64,000 nt of DNA from Streptomyces monomycini (GCF_022271435.1 NZ_JAFIQY010000006.1:248001-312000); one strand, 5' to 3'; positions 51,508 to 61,007 are shown, counted from the stretch's first letter. Numbers and translations are program-made. Notes: generated by a model from the sequence alone, not told the origin.

Positions 51508-52788
51508 TTACGCCTGCGCCCCGATCCGCCGATCCCGCCCTGCGCCCAGGCCCAGCAGGACCAAGCCCGCGCAGACGACCAGCAGCAGCACGATCGGCAC
51601 CGTCCAGCCGTGTGTCACCTGGTGCACGGCGCCGAGTACGAGCGGGCCGGCGGCGGCGAGGAGGTAGCCCCAGGTCTGGGCCATGCCGGAGAGGCGGGCG
51701 GCGGTGTGGGCGTCTCCGGAGCGCAGCACCATCATCGTCAGGGCCAGGCCGAGCGCGCCGCCCTGGCCGATGCCCAGGAGTACGGCCCAGACCCAGGCAC
51801 CCGCCACCGGGGCCACCAGGAGGCCGACGATGCCGCAGGCCATCAGGGCGGTGACGGCGACGGCCAGCAGCCGCTGCCGCCGCATCCGGCCGGCGAGCAT
51901 CGGCACCACGAAGGAGCCGGCCATCTGCACCAGGGTGCTGAAGGCGAAGACCAGTCCGGCCGTGGCCTTGCTCATGCCGTGGTCGGTGAAGATCGTCGGC
52001 ATCCAGGCGATCATCACGTACGCGATCAGGGACTGCGAGCCCATGAAGAGCGTGACCTGCCAGGCCAGCGGGGAACGGCTCAGGTTCGGGCCGTCCTCGG
52101 TGGCGTGCGCCGGTGTCGCGGCGGCCTGGCCGTGACGCGTACCGCGGCGGGCGATCACCGCCTGCGGGACCCAGACGAGGGCGGCGACCGCGGCCAGCAG
52201 CGCCCACGAGGCCAGCGAGCCCTGCCAGCCGCCCAGCGCGTTCTCCAGCGGTACGGCGGAGGCGGCCGAGACGGTCGCGCCCAGGATCATCGCCGTGGAG
52301 TAGAGGGCGGTCATGCCCGCGGCCTGCTCCGGGAAGTCGCGCTTGATCAGGCCGGGCATCAGGACGTTCAGCAGCGCGATGGACGTACCGACCACCGCGC
52401 AGCCCACGAACAGCGCGACGACCGGCGGGGCGATCCGCAGCAGAATGCCGCCGCACAGCAGCACCAGCGCGCCGCACAGCACCGTCTCGGTGCCCCAGCG
52501 GCGGGCCAGGCGCGGCGCGGCGATCGAGCCGAGGCCCATGAAGACGAGCGGGATGGTCGTCACGAGGCTGCTCGCGGTCGCGGCCAGGTGGAAGTGGTCG
52601 CCGATCTCGCTCACCAGCGGCGAGACGCCGGCCAGCGCGGCGCGCATGTTCAGTGAGGCGAGCACGATGCCGACCAGGACCAGGACCGGGTGCGCGCGCA
52701 GCCGGCGGCGGGCCGCGGCGACCGGCGGGGCCGGGGCGAGGTCCTCCTCGGCGTCGATCAGTGGTGCTTCGGGCCGGGTCCCTGACAT
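51508..52788 (-). CDS. MFS transporter, CynX/NimT-like
   Basis: A 426-residue protein with about 12 helices. The N-terminal half has VLVGIVLASLNMRAALAGVSPLVSEI and the second RDFPEQAAGMTALYST, the pattern of cyanate/nitroimidazole-type exporters. It would move an anionic or hydrophobic compound by proton exchange. The FadR/GntR gene upstream on the same strand is the likely regulator. AAGGAG lies about 14 bases before the ATG. Confidence 0.87.
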   Translation of the reverse strand: MSGTRPEAPLIDAEEDLAPAPPVAAARRRLRAHPVLVLVGIVLASLNMRAALAGVSPLVSEIGDHFHLAATASSLVTTIPLVFMGLGSIAAPRLARRWGTETVLCGALVLLCGGILLRIAPPVVALFVGCAVVGTSIALLNVLMPGLIKRDFPEQAAGMTALYSTAMILGATVSAASAVPLENALGGWQGSLASWALLAAVAALVWVPQAVIARRGTRHGQAAATPAHATEDGPNLSRSPLAWQVTLFMGSQSLIAYVMIAWMPTIFTDHGMSKATAGLVFAFSTLVQMAGSFVVPMLAGRMRRQRLLAVAVTALMACGIVGLLVAPVAGAWVWAVLLGIGQGGALGLALTMMVLRSGDAHTAARLSGMAQTWGYLLAAAGPLVLGAVHQVTHGWTVPIVLLLVVCAGLVLLGLGAGRDRRIGAQA

Positions 52789-52812
52789 GGGTGGGTGACG
52801 CTCCTTGAGTGA

Positions 52813-52844
52813 GGGGGTGGGGGGAAGGAGGGGAGGGGTGGGGG
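52813..52844 (+). other. G-quadruplex-capable G-run
   Basis: Five G-runs of four to six bases separated by one to five bases, on the plus strand just upstream of the minus-strand MFS gene. In transcription of that gene this is the template strand. Confidence 0.6.
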
Positions 52845-52996
52845 CGGATGGCTCAGAGCCTTTGCCAGGAGAGAGGGGAAACGTTTCTGCAAGGTGGTGG
52901 GCGTACGTACGTGACGTACGGGGTCCGCAGCTCCGTACGTCGGGGCGGGGCAGGGCGAAGCCCGCCGTATTCCGGTTCCGGCGGAACCGGGCCCGC

Positions 52997-53707
52997 TCAC
53001 CGCTCCGCGAGGAGTTTCTCCACCGCCCGTTTCGGGGGCTCCAGCAGCGCGCGGGCGGCTTTCTCGGCGGCCTCCGGGTCGCCGGAGGCGATCGCGTCCA
53101 GGACGGCGCGGTGGTCGCCGTGCACGATTCGCGGCATCAGCTCGTCGCCGAGCGAGGAGACCAGCGCCTCGCGTACGGAGCTGCTGAACCAGGCGTACGT
53201 GGCGGTGAGCGCGGTGTTGTGCGCGGCCTCCACGACGGCCCGGTGGAAGGCGACGTCGTGATCGGCGTACAGCTCCAGGTCGCCGCCGAACGGCTGCCCG
53301 CTGTCCGCCTCCAGTGCGGCCTGCGCGTCCAGCGCGGCCCGCATCCGCTCCAGGTCGTCCGGCCGGTGCCGCTGCGCCGCCAGCCGGGCGGCCTCCGCCT
53401 CCAGGGCGATCCGCAGCTCCAGCACGTCCCGGACGCCGGCCCGCTGGACACCGCGCATGATGTCGCCCGGGTCGGCCTGGGAGACGACGAAGGTGCCCTC
53501 GCCCTGCCGGGAGCGCAGCATGCCGGCGTGCACGAGGACGCGTACGGCCTCGCGGACGGTGTTGCGGCCGACCTGGAGCTGCTCGGCCAGCGCGTGTTCG
53601 GTGGGGATGCGCTCGCCGACCGGCCAGGTGCCGGCGGCCAGCTGGGCGCGCAGGGCGTCGACGACGGTGTCCACTAGGGACTGCCGTCCCGCTGCCTGCA
53701 ATGCCAT
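52997..53707 (-). CDS. FadR/GntR-family (FCD domain) regulator
   Basis: A 236-residue protein. The N-terminal winged helix (LVDTVVDALRAQLAAGTWPVGERIPTEHALAEQLQVGRNTVREAVRVLVHAGML) is followed by an FCD ligand-binding domain with the metal-type pattern DHDVAFHRAVVEAAHN. Ligands of the family are organic acids. The likely target is the MFS gene 208 bases downstream, with several CGTACG motifs in between as candidate sites. The ATG at 53707 is the first codon of the domain. Confidence 0.9.
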   Translation of the reverse strand: MALQAAGRQSLVDTVVDALRAQLAAGTWPVGERIPTEHALAEQLQVGRNTVREAVRVLVHAGMLRSRQGEGTFVVSQADPGDIMRGVQRAGVRDVLELRIALEAEAARLAAQRHRPDDLERMRAALDAQAALEADSGQPFGGDLELYADHDVAFHRAVVEAAHNTALTATYAWFSSSVREALVSSLGDELMPRIVHGDHRAVLDAIASGDPEAAEKAARALLEPPKRAVEKLLAER

Positions 53708-53805
53708 GCGCGTCTCCTTGTTTGATCGCGGGCCGACCCTGGCCGGTCGGGTACGGGCACAGGCGGTCGCCCGGTTGCCCGGTCATCCTACAACTGTTGA
53801 GTGCA

Positions 53806-53834
53806 GTATGCACGGAGTCTCGCTCCGTGCATAC
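53806..53834. terminator. Perfect inverted repeat between decarboxylase-like and FadR genes
   Basis: GTATGCACGGAG and CTCCGTGCATAC are exact 12-bp arms with a 5-base loop. It follows the minus-strand decarboxylase-like gene, so it may be its terminator, but it also lies within the FadR promoter region and could be an operator. A nearby CAACTGTTG dyad (53791) adds to the latter view. Confidence 0.55.
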
Positions 53835-53905
53835 CGTGCGCGCCTACCGCGCCGTGCTCACCGTGCAGTGCTCACGGCGCCGTGCTCACCGCGCCGTGCC
53901 CGCCG

Positions 53906-55342
53906 TCACAGGCCGATGTCGCGCTCCTGGATGTCCGCCAGGGACTCGCGCCGTACGAGGACCCGCGCCCGCCCGTCCGCGACGGCGACCACCGGCGGGC
54001 GGCCCACGAGGTTGTACCCCGAGGCCATGGACAGGTGGTACGCGCCCGCCACCGGCACGGCGATCAGGTCCCCCGGCCGCACGTCCCCGGGCAGCGGCAC
54101 ACCGGCGGCGAGCACGTCGCCCGCCTCGCAGTGCCGTCCCACCACGCTCACCGGCACCGGCGCGGCGGACGACCGCCGCCCGACCAGCCGGGGCGCGTAC
54201 CGCACCCCGTACAGCGCGGGCCGCGGGTTGTCGCTCATCCCGCCGTCGACGGCGACGAAGGTGTGGTCACCGGTCCGCTTGACCGACAGCACCCGGTAGA
54301 GGGCGATGCCCGACGGCCCCGCGATGGCGCGGCCCGGCTCGACGGTCAGCCGGGGCACCGGCAGCCCGGCCGCCGCGCAGCCGCCGGCCAGCTCCGCGCG
54401 CACCTTCGCGCCGAGCGCCGCGATGTCCATGCTGTCCTCGCCGGGCCGGTAGGCGACGCCGTGGCCGCCCCCGATGTCCAGCTGGGGCAGCGTGACGCCG
54501 TGCTGCTCGTGGATACGGGCCAGCAGTCCGACCAGCCGCCGTACGGCCGACAGGTACGGCTTCACGGTGGTGATCTGCGAGCCCAGGTGGCAGTGCAGAC
54601 CGACCAGCCGGAGCCGCGGCTGGCCCAGGATGCGGGTGATGGCGTGCTGCGCCGAACCGTCGGCCAGCGACAGGCCGAACTTCTGGTCGTCGGTACCCGT
54701 ACGGATCTTGGCGTGGCCGCCGGCGGCGATGCCCGGGACCACCCGTACGAGGACCTGCTGCCGGGTGCCGGCGGGCACCGCGGCGGCGAGCCGGGCGATC
54801 TCGGAGGTGCTGTCGATGACGATCCGGCCGACCCCGAGGCGCAGCGCGGTGCGCAGGTCCTCGGGGCTCTTGGCGTTGCCGTGCAGCACGATCCGGCCGG
54901 GTGGGAAGCCGGTGGTGACGGCGAGTTCCAGTTCGCCCGCGGAGCAGACGTCCAGGCCCAGGCCCTCCTCCCGCACCCAGTGGGCCATGGCGCGGCACAG
55001 GAACGCCTTGGCCGCGTACAGGACGTCGGCATCGGGGAAGGCCCGCAGGTAGGCGCGGCAGCGGGCGCGTACCTCGGCCTCGTCCAGGACGTACGTGGGG
55101 GTGCCGAAGCGCGCGGCGAGTTCGGTGAGGGGGACGCCGCCGACGGTCAGGTCGGCGTCGGGGAGTTCGGCCGTGGAGGCGGGCCATACGCCGAAGTCGT
55201 TGGGGGGGACGGGATCAGTGGAGGTGGCGGGATCAGCGGGAGCCGTGGTGTTGGTGAGAGACGAGGGGTCGGCGGGGTGCGGGTGAGGCGGGTCGGTCCG
55301 CTGTCCTACGGGGGGCTGCGATGAGGTGGTCGTCACGGTCAT
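53906..55342 (-). CDS. Diaminopimelate decarboxylase-like PLP enzyme (fold type III)
   Basis: A 478-residue protein. Residues 1-60 are a Pro/Ser/Thr-rich extension. PLP lysine K112 is in DVLYAAKAF, LDVCSAGEL and HGNAKSPEDL follow, LHCHLGSQI and IGGGHGVAY bind the cofactor phosphate, and VEPGRAIAG and YNLVGRPP close the barrel. This pattern fits diaminopimelate or related amino acid decarboxylases. It is not beside lysine genes, so it may be a second, special-purpose copy. It overlaps no neighbour; the SAV_915-like gene begins 19 bases upstream. Confidence 0.87.
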   Translation of the reverse strand: MTVTTTSSQPPVGQRTDPPHPHPADPSSLTNTTAPADPATSTDPVPPNDFGVWPASTAELPDADLTVGGVPLTELAARFGTPTYVLDEAEVRARCRAYLRAFPDADVLYAAKAFLCRAMAHWVREEGLGLDVCSAGELELAVTTGFPPGRIVLHGNAKSPEDLRTALRLGVGRIVIDSTSEIARLAAAVPAGTRQQVLVRVVPGIAAGGHAKIRTGTDDQKFGLSLADGSAQHAITRILGQPRLRLVGLHCHLGSQITTVKPYLSAVRRLVGLLARIHEQHGVTLPQLDIGGGHGVAYRPGEDSMDIAALGAKVRAELAGGCAAAGLPVPRLTVEPGRAIAGPSGIALYRVLSVKRTGDHTFVAVDGGMSDNPRPALYGVRYAPRLVGRRSSAAPVPVSVVGRHCEAGDVLAAGVPLPGDVRPGDLIAVPVAGAYHLSMASGYNLVGRPPVVAVADGRARVLVRRESLADIQERDIGL

Positions 55343-55361
55343 GGTGGTCGTACGCCCCTTC

Positions 55362-55679
55362 TCAGACGGCCCGCAGCAGCGGTGTACGGGGAGTGCCGGG
55401 GGCGAGGCGGGGGTCCACGGTCAGGACGGCCGCGCCGAGCGGTTCGGCGAGGGCCCGCAGCGCGGGCTCGGCGAGCCGGATCCACGGCTGGTCGCTGCCG
55501 AGCGCCGCGGCGAGCCGCTGCACGGAGGTGAAACCGACGGCGGTACGGCCGCCGAGCGGGGTGCGGAACAGGCGGGCCGTACAGCCCGCGGGGCCCGGCC
55601 GGACGGGAACGAACAGCAGTCCGGCCGGGATGCGTTCGGCGGGTTCGGGGTCTTCCGCGTACAGGTGTCGCTGGGGCAC
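55362..55679 (-). CDS. SAV_915-family small protein
   Basis: A 105-residue protein with GTG start. The pattern FVPVRPGPAGCTARLFRTPLGGRTAVGFTSVQRLAAALGSDQPWIRLAEPALRALAEPLGA fits the SAV_915 family of streptomycetes, as remembered, whose function is unknown. It is 19 bases ahead of the decarboxylase-like gene and in the same operon. No membrane segments are seen. Confidence 0.78.
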   Translation of the reverse strand: MPQRHLYAEDPEPAERIPAGLLFVPVRPGPAGCTARLFRTPLGGRTAVGFTSVQRLAAALGSDQPWIRLAEPALRALAEPLGAAVLTVDPRLAPGTPRTPLLRAV

Positions 55680-56027
55680 GGCGTCGCTCCTCGCGCAGCA
55701 ATGGCCCCGGCCCGGTGGGAAGAGAAGTGCCGGGGCTCCTCCTCGACGCTATGCCCGTACCGGCATGCGCACGGCGGCGTACTGACGCATCGTTGACGGC
55801 CCGTGGACGCCCCTTGACGGAATGCTGGTGCCCCGGCGCATGCCCCGGTGCACGGAGACGACGTGCGCCCCGGCGCGGGCCCGTGCACGCGCCTCGTCAT
55901 CGGCCCGATCACGGCACGTCGCCGCCCGCCGTCCGGGAGGATCGCCCCGACCGCTGCCCGACGGCGGGCGGCCCGCCCCTCCGCCCCTTGACCTTCACAC
56001 CGTGGCAAGCCCTGCACTGGGAGAATC
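55680..56027. other. Intergenic region upstream of MerR gene
   Basis: 348 bases between divergent genes; no gene recognised. TTGACC near 55988 may be a -35 box of the MerR promoter. Confidence 0.4.
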
Positions 56028-56855
56028 ATGTTCACCATCGGAGAGTTCGCGGGCCACGGCCGTGTGTCGGCCCGGATGCTGCGCCACTACGACACCATCG
56101 GGCTGCTGCGCCCGGCCCGTACGGACCCGGTCACCGGCTACCGCTACTACGAGGCCGGACAGCTCGCCCGCCTCAACCGCATCATCGCCCTCAAGGACCT
56201 CGGCTTCAGCCTCCAGCAGGTGACGGCCATCCTGGACGAACAGGTCAGCGCCGCGGAACTGCGCGGCATGCTGCGCCTGCGCCGGGCCGAGCTGGCGGCG
56301 GCGGTCACGGCGGCCGGCGCCCGGCTGGCCCGGGTCGAGGCGCGGCTGCGGACGATCGAGGGCGAGGGGCGGATGGCCGCCGAGGAGGTGGTGGTCAAGC
56401 GGGTCGAAGCGGTACGGGTCGCCCAGTTGACGGGCACCGCGGCGAGCTTCGGGCCCGAGGACATCGGCCCGGTTGTCGGACCGCTGTACGACGAACTGCT
56501 CCGGCGGCTGGCCGCCGCGGGCGTCGAGCCGACGGGCCCGGGCATCGCGCACTACGCGGACGCGCCCGGCGGCGGGGACCGCATCACGGTGCACGCGGCG
56601 GTCGTGGTCGCGGCCGCGCCGCAGCCGTCCCACGACTTCGCCGTCGTGGACCTCCCGCCGCTCGCGCAGGCCGCCACGGTGGTGCACCGCGGGCCCATGG
56701 AGCGGGTGCTGCCCACGGCCCAGGTGCTGGCCCGCTGGCTCGACGACAGTCCCTACCGGTCCGCCGGGTACCCGCGGGAACTGACGCTGGAATGTCCGGA
56801 GGACCGGGAGGCGTGGGTGACCGAACTACAGGAGCCGATCACTGTGGAGCGCTGA
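56028..56855 (+). CDS. MerR-family regulator with GyrI-like effector domain
   Basis: A 275-residue protein. The MerR helix-turn-helix (FTIGEFAGHGRVSARMLRHYDTIGLLRPARTDPVTGYRYYEAGQLARLNRIIALKDLGFSL) and coiled dimer helix are followed by a GyrI-like ligand-binding domain (VVVKRVEAVRVAQLTG to the end). This is the architecture of multidrug-sensing activators such as BmrR. No exporter is adjacent on the same strand, so the target is unknown. Confidence 0.88.
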   Translation: MFTIGEFAGHGRVSARMLRHYDTIGLLRPARTDPVTGYRYYEAGQLARLNRIIALKDLGFSLQQVTAILDEQVSAAELRGMLRLRRAELAAAVTAAGARLARVEARLRTIEGEGRMAAEEVVVKRVEAVRVAQLTGTAASFGPEDIGPVVGPLYDELLRRLAAAGVEPTGPGIAHYADAPGGGDRITVHAAVVVAAAPQPSHDFAVVDLPPLAQAATVVHRGPMERVLPTAQVLARWLDDSPYRSAGYPRELTLECPEDREAWVTELQEPITVER

Positions 56856-56957
56856 GCCGGGGAGGGGGCGGCGGCTGGTGAGGTGGTTGGTGGAGTGGCC
56901 GGTGGGGCGGGCGGTACGTCGCTCGGGCCGGTGCCCGGACCGGTCCCTCCCCGGCTT

Positions 56958-58031
56958 CTACCCGGCCCCTTCGTGCCCCTTGGACGCGCCGGCGCACGCA
57001 GGGGCGCACGCGGGCCCATCTGCTTCGACGTCCGAGAGCCGTCGTGCGCGAGGCCTTGCGCCCGGGGCGGCGACCGTGCCCGCTGCCGTACCTGCCGCCG
57101 CTCCTACGGCCGCGCCCGCCCCGAGCGAGCCGTTCACCGTCTCGGCGAATTCCACCGCCACCGGGCTCAGCGCCGCCCACTGCCGTACCGCCCAGCCGGC
57201 CGCCAACGGCGGCAGCCCCGGAATCGGGATCAGCCGCAGCGACGGGTGCCCGGCGCCCCGCCAGCCCGGCAGGTCCGGCACCACCGCGTGCCCGACGCCC
57301 AGTTCCGCCAGCAGGATCGCGGTGTCCCAGTCGGCCACACTGGTGGAACTGGCGGGCGCGGCGGCGGGGCCCTGGCCGGTCTCCGGCCGCGCCAGATGGC
57401 CGTCGAGGCGCATCCGCGAGACGGAGTTCTCCGGCAGCCGGATGTGCCGGATGCCGGACAGGCCGCCCGCCAGCTCGGCCGGCTCGATGCGGTCGCGCCC
57501 GGCGAGCGGGTCGTCGGACCGTACGGCGAGCACCCAGGGCAGCTCCAGCACCGGGCGCTGTTCGATACCGCGTACGGGCGGGCCGATGGTGATCCAGGCC
57601 AGTTCGGCGGTGCCGTCGGCCACCGCCTCGAAGCAGCGGCGGCCGGAGTTCTCGGTCTGGAACTCCAGGTCGACGTGCGGGTGGCGGGCCCGGAAGGCGA
57701 CCACCGCCGCCGACATGAAGTGCCGTACGGTCGTGGCCCCCGTGGTGATCCTCAGCGTGCCGCCGTCGCCGTGGCGCAGGTCGGCCAGGCGGCGCAGGGC
57801 CAGGTCCAGTTCGGCGAGCGAGCCGGTCGCGGCGCGGCACAGGATGCGGCCCGCCTGGGTGGGGGCCACGCCGCGCGGCCGCCGCTCCAACAGGGCGATG
57901 CCCGCCTCGCGTTCGAGCCGTTTGACGCGCTGGCTCACCGCCGACTGCGTACAGCCCAGGTCACGGGCGACGGCGCTGAGGCTGCCCGCCTCGCAGACGG
58001 CGACGAAGGCGCGGAGGTCGTCAAGGGTCAC
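56958..58031 (-). CDS. LysR-family transcriptional regulator
   Basis: A 357-residue protein. The N-terminal helix-turn-helix (LDDLRAFVAVCEAGSLSAVARDLGCTQSAVSQRVKRLEREAGIALLERRPRGVAPTQAG) is canonical, followed by the effector domain and a 45-residue Ala/Gly-rich tail. A GTG start at 58031 is chosen; a TTG one codon earlier is possible and no good SD is seen. It lies downstream of the MFS exporter on the same strand with a 260-base gap. Confidence 0.88.
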   Translation of the reverse strand: MTLDDLRAFVAVCEAGSLSAVARDLGCTQSAVSQRVKRLEREAGIALLERRPRGVAPTQAGRILCRAATGSLAELDLALRRLADLRHGDGGTLRITTGATTVRHFMSAAVVAFRARHPHVDLEFQTENSGRRCFEAVADGTAELAWITIGPPVRGIEQRPVLELPWVLAVRSDDPLAGRDRIEPAELAGGLSGIRHIRLPENSVSRMRLDGHLARPETGQGPAAAPASSTSVADWDTAILLAELGVGHAVVPDLPGWRGAGHPSLRLIPIPGLPPLAAGWAVRQWAALSPVAVEFAETVNGSLGAGAAVGAAAGTAAGTVAAPGARPRARRLSDVEADGPACAPACAGASKGHEGAG

Positions 58032-58290
58032 CAACCCAAGGTATCGCTGGGGTAATTGGAAGGAAACCCGAGGATTGACTTGGGGGTGCGGACGGGACGA
58101 GGATCGGTGCAGGGCCCAGGGCGGCCACCCGGAACCGGCTACGGCGCCGTACGGTTCCGGGGGCCGACCCGCCATGGGCCGGCCCCCGGGGAGGGATGCC
58201 GTCGTACGACCATGCCGTACGTCTATGGCCTCAGCCTGACGCGTCCGGCCTCACCCGTACGCCCTCGGCCTTGTCCGTACGGTTCAGGCC

Positions 58291-59826
58291 TCAGCCTTGG
58301 TCGGCGCCGACGGGCACGTCACCGGCCCGCTCTGCCGCACCAGACGTCACCGCGTCCGGCTCTGCCGCACCAGACGTCACCGCGTCCGGCTTCGCCGTAC
58401 CCCGCCCGGCCGTGCCCCCGGCGACCGGAGCCGCCTGCTCCGCCTCCGGGCGGCGTACGACGGCCAGGACCAGCAGGCCCGCGATCACCGCCACCACGCC
58501 CGCGACCAGGGACACCCGGGTCAGGCCGTGCACGTACGCGGTACCGGGAGCGGCGTGCGCGCCCGCGGCCCGCAGGCCCTGCGTGAAGACCATGCCGAGG
58601 ATCGCGATGCCGAGCGCGTAGCCGAGCTGGCGGAAGGTGTTCACCGCGCCGCTGGCCATGCCGGCCCGCTGGGGCGGAGCCGCGCCGAGTGCCGCCGAGA
58701 CCAGCACCGGCATCGCCATGCCGATGCCGAGGCCGCTGATGAGCAGGCCCGGGACGAGGACCGCCCAGCCGGAGTCGTCGTTCAGCAGCAGGACGTGCAG
58801 CAGCGGGCCCGCGCCGATCAGCAGGAGACCGATGCCGATCGGCAGCCGCGGCGCCAGCCGGTGCAGGAACCGGCCGCCGAACATGCCCACGGCCATCGAC
58901 GCCACCGCCATCGGCAGTACCGCGACACCGCCCATCACCGGGCTCAGGCCCAGGATGTTCTGCACCCACAGGCCCACATACGTCAGGTACGGGAACGCCG
59001 CGGCCTGGAGCAGCAGCGCGGCCGCCATCAGTACGGCGAAGGCCGGACGGCGCAGCAGCTTCAGGTCCAGCAGCGGCTGCCGCGCGCGGCGCTCCACGGC
59101 GACGAAGGCGACCAGCGACAGCAGCGCCACCGCCAGCGCCAGCAGGGTGCCGGACTCCGTCCAGCCCTCCTCGCCACCGCGCATCAGCCCGTACGTCAGT
59201 GCGCCCGCGCACAGGGTGAACGCGCCGGCGTCCGGCCAGTCGATGCGCGCCGTACGGTCGCCGTGCGACTCCTGGACGGACCGCAGGGTGATCCAGACCG
59301 CCACCGCCGTCAGCGGCAGGTTGACCAGGAAGATCGCCCGCCAGTCCACGTACTGGGTCAGCACGCCGCCCAGCACCGGGCCGACCGCGGCCGCGGCGCC
59401 GCTCGTACCGCCCCAGATGCCGAAGGCCACCCCGCGGTCACGGCCCTGGTAGGCGGCCATCAGCAGCGGCGTGTTGGTGGCGAACATGGCCGCCGCGCCC
59501 ACGCCCTGCACCGCGCGCGCGGCGATCAGCACGCCCTCGTCGGGCGCCAGCCCGCAGGCGAGCGAGGCCAGCGCGAAGAGCCCGAGACCCGCCAGGTACA
59601 GCTTGCGGCGCCCGAGGAGGTCGGCCGCCGAACCGGCCACCATCAGCAGCGCGGCCAGCGCCAGCGCGTAGATGTCCATCACCCACTGCAGGGAGGTGAA
59701 GGAGGCGTCCAGACCGTCGGCGATCCGCGGCAGCGCGGTGTTCACGATCGTGACGTCGACGAGCAACATGAAGTTGCCCAGGGTGATGGCGACCAGGGGC
59801 CACCATCTGCTCCGCCCGTTGTGCAT
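58291..59826 (-). CDS. DHA2-type MFS drug exporter
   Basis: A 511-residue protein with about 14 helices. The first helix holds LGNFMLLVDVTIVNTALPRIADGL, followed by the motif A-like loop GSAADLLGRRKLYLAG and the motif C-like GGTSGAAAAVGPVLGGVLTQ, hallmarks of DHA2 multidrug exporters. The tail carries two 30-bp direct repeats encoding PDAVTSGAAE. It is divergent from a tandem AsnC regulator across 119 bases, the usual arrangement for a regulated exporter. Confidence 0.92.
   Translation of the reverse strand: MHNGRSRWWPLVAITLGNFMLLVDVTIVNTALPRIADGLDASFTSLQWVMDIYALALAALLMVAGSAADLLGRRKLYLAGLGLFALASLACGLAPDEGVLIAARAVQGVGAAAMFATNTPLLMAAYQGRDRGVAFGIWGGTSGAAAAVGPVLGGVLTQYVDWRAIFLVNLPLTAVAVWITLRSVQESHGDRTARIDWPDAGAFTLCAGALTYGLMRGGEEGWTESGTLLALAVALLSLVAFVAVERRARQPLLDLKLLRRPAFAVLMAAALLLQAAAFPYLTYVGLWVQNILGLSPVMGGVAVLPMAVASMAVGMFGGRFLHRLAPRLPIGIGLLLIGAGPLLHVLLLNDDSGWAVLVPGLLISGLGIGMAMPVLVSAALGAAPPQRAGMASGAVNTFRQLGYALGIAILGMVFTQGLRAAGAHAAPGTAYVHGLTRVSLVAGVVAVIAGLLVLAVVRRPEAEQAAPVAGGTAGRGTAKPDAVTSGAAEPDAVTSGAAERAGDVPVGADQG
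58329..58388. repeat. Two 30-bp direct repeats at the end of the MFS gene
   Basis: Two identical 30-bp units (58329 and 58359) encode PDAVTSGAAE in the C-terminal tail of the exporter. Confidence 0.9.
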
Positions 59827-59864
59827 CAAAGAACCTCTGAGATGGATCGGTGTTCCGTATGTCG

Positions 59865-59875
59865 TGGTCCGACCA
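59865..59875. promoter_or_regulatory. Candidate operator in the MFS/AsnC divergent region
   Basis: TGGTCCGACCA is an 11-bp dyad, symmetric apart from its central base, 38 bases before the MFS start and 71 before the AsnC start. Its position favours binding by the AsnC-type regulator. The motif also resembles FadR-type GntR sites. Confidence 0.5.
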
Positions 59876-59945
59876 GAGTCCGGCCCGGCCCCCGCATCTC
59901 CCAACCACGCCGTTCCGCGCGGCGCGATCCGACACGAGTTAGCCT

Positions 59946-61007
59946 GTGCTGGTGAAAACCGACGGCTTCGACCCACTGGACCGGAGCCTGGTCCACGCCC
60001 TCCAGCTCGACGGCCGGGCCCCTTTCAGCCGGATCGCCGAGGTCCTCGGCGTCTCCGACCAGACCGTCGCCCGCCGCTACGGGCGGCTGCGCGGTGCGGG
60101 CATGATCAAGGTCATGGGGCTGACGGACCCGACCTCCCTCGGCGAGATCGAGTGGATCGTACGGGTCCAGTGCACCCCCGACGCGGCCGTCGCCGTCGCG
60201 GAGGCGCTCGCCCGGCGCCCCGACACGTCCTGGGTGAGCCTGATGTCCGGCGGCACCGAGATCGGCGTCGTCTGCCGCTCCGCGAGCAGCCGGGACAGCG
60301 ACGCGCTCCTCCTGCAGAAGCTCCCGCGGACGCCCAGCGTGGTCGGGGTGACGGCGCACTGCATGGTGCACGAGTTCTTCGGCGGTCCGCTCGGGCTGGT
60401 CAACAAGTCCGGCGCGCTGACCGAGGAACAGGCCGCGCAGCTGCGCCACCCGGCGTCCGCGGCGGCCGACGCGCGCGCCGCCGCACCGCCCGGACAGACG
60501 GTGCCCGTCACACTCACCGACGCCGACCGCCGGCTCCTGGACGTCCTCGCCGAGGACGGGCGGGCCGCCCTCGGCGACCTGGCCGCGGCCACCGGCTGGT
60601 CCCAGACCACCGTCCGCCGCCGGCTGTCCGAACTGCGCGCCGACGGCGTCCTCTACTACGACGTGGACTACGACGCCCGGCACTTCGGGCTCGGCGTCAT
60701 GGTCTCCCTCTGGCTCTCCGTCGCCCCCGGCGAACTCGCCGCCACCGGCGCGGCGCTGGCCCGCCACCCCGAGGTGGCCTTCGCCTGCGCCACCACCGGG
60801 CCGCACAACCTCTTCGCGTCGGTCCTGTGCCCGGACGTGCGCGCCCTCTACACGTACCTGACCACCCGGATCGCGGCGCTGCCCGCCGTACAGAACATGG
60901 AGACGGCCCCCCTGATCCGCCGCCTCAAGGGCCCCGGGCCGCACGGTTACGGACGGGCCGGCACGGGTCCGATCACCTCCGCGCCGGCACCGGCCCGGGG
61001 GCGGTGA
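59946..61007 (+). CDS. Tandem Lrp/AsnC-type regulator
   Basis: A 353-residue protein of two fused AsnC units. Each has a helix-turn-helix (LVHALQLDGRAPFSRIAEVLGVSDQTVARRYGRLRGAGMI and LDVLAEDGRAALGDLAAATGWSQTTVRRRLSELRADGVL) and a ligand-binding RAM-like domain. Two-domain AsnC proteins are common in Streptomyces. The GTG at 59946 has a second GTG two codons later. Divergence from the exporter gene suggests it controls that gene in response to an amino acid or drug. Confidence 0.9.
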   Translation: MLVKTDGFDPLDRSLVHALQLDGRAPFSRIAEVLGVSDQTVARRYGRLRGAGMIKVMGLTDPTSLGEIEWIVRVQCTPDAAVAVAEALARRPDTSWVSLMSGGTEIGVVCRSASSRDSDALLLQKLPRTPSVVGVTAHCMVHEFFGGPLGLVNKSGALTEEQAAQLRHPASAAADARAAAPPGQTVPVTLTDADRRLLDVLAEDGRAALGDLAAATGWSQTTVRRRLSELRADGVLYYDVDYDARHFGLGVMVSLWLSVAPGELAATGAALARHPEVAFACATTGPHNLFASVLCPDVRALYTYLTTRIAALPAVQNMETAPLIRRLKGPGPHGYGRAGTGPITSAPAPARGR

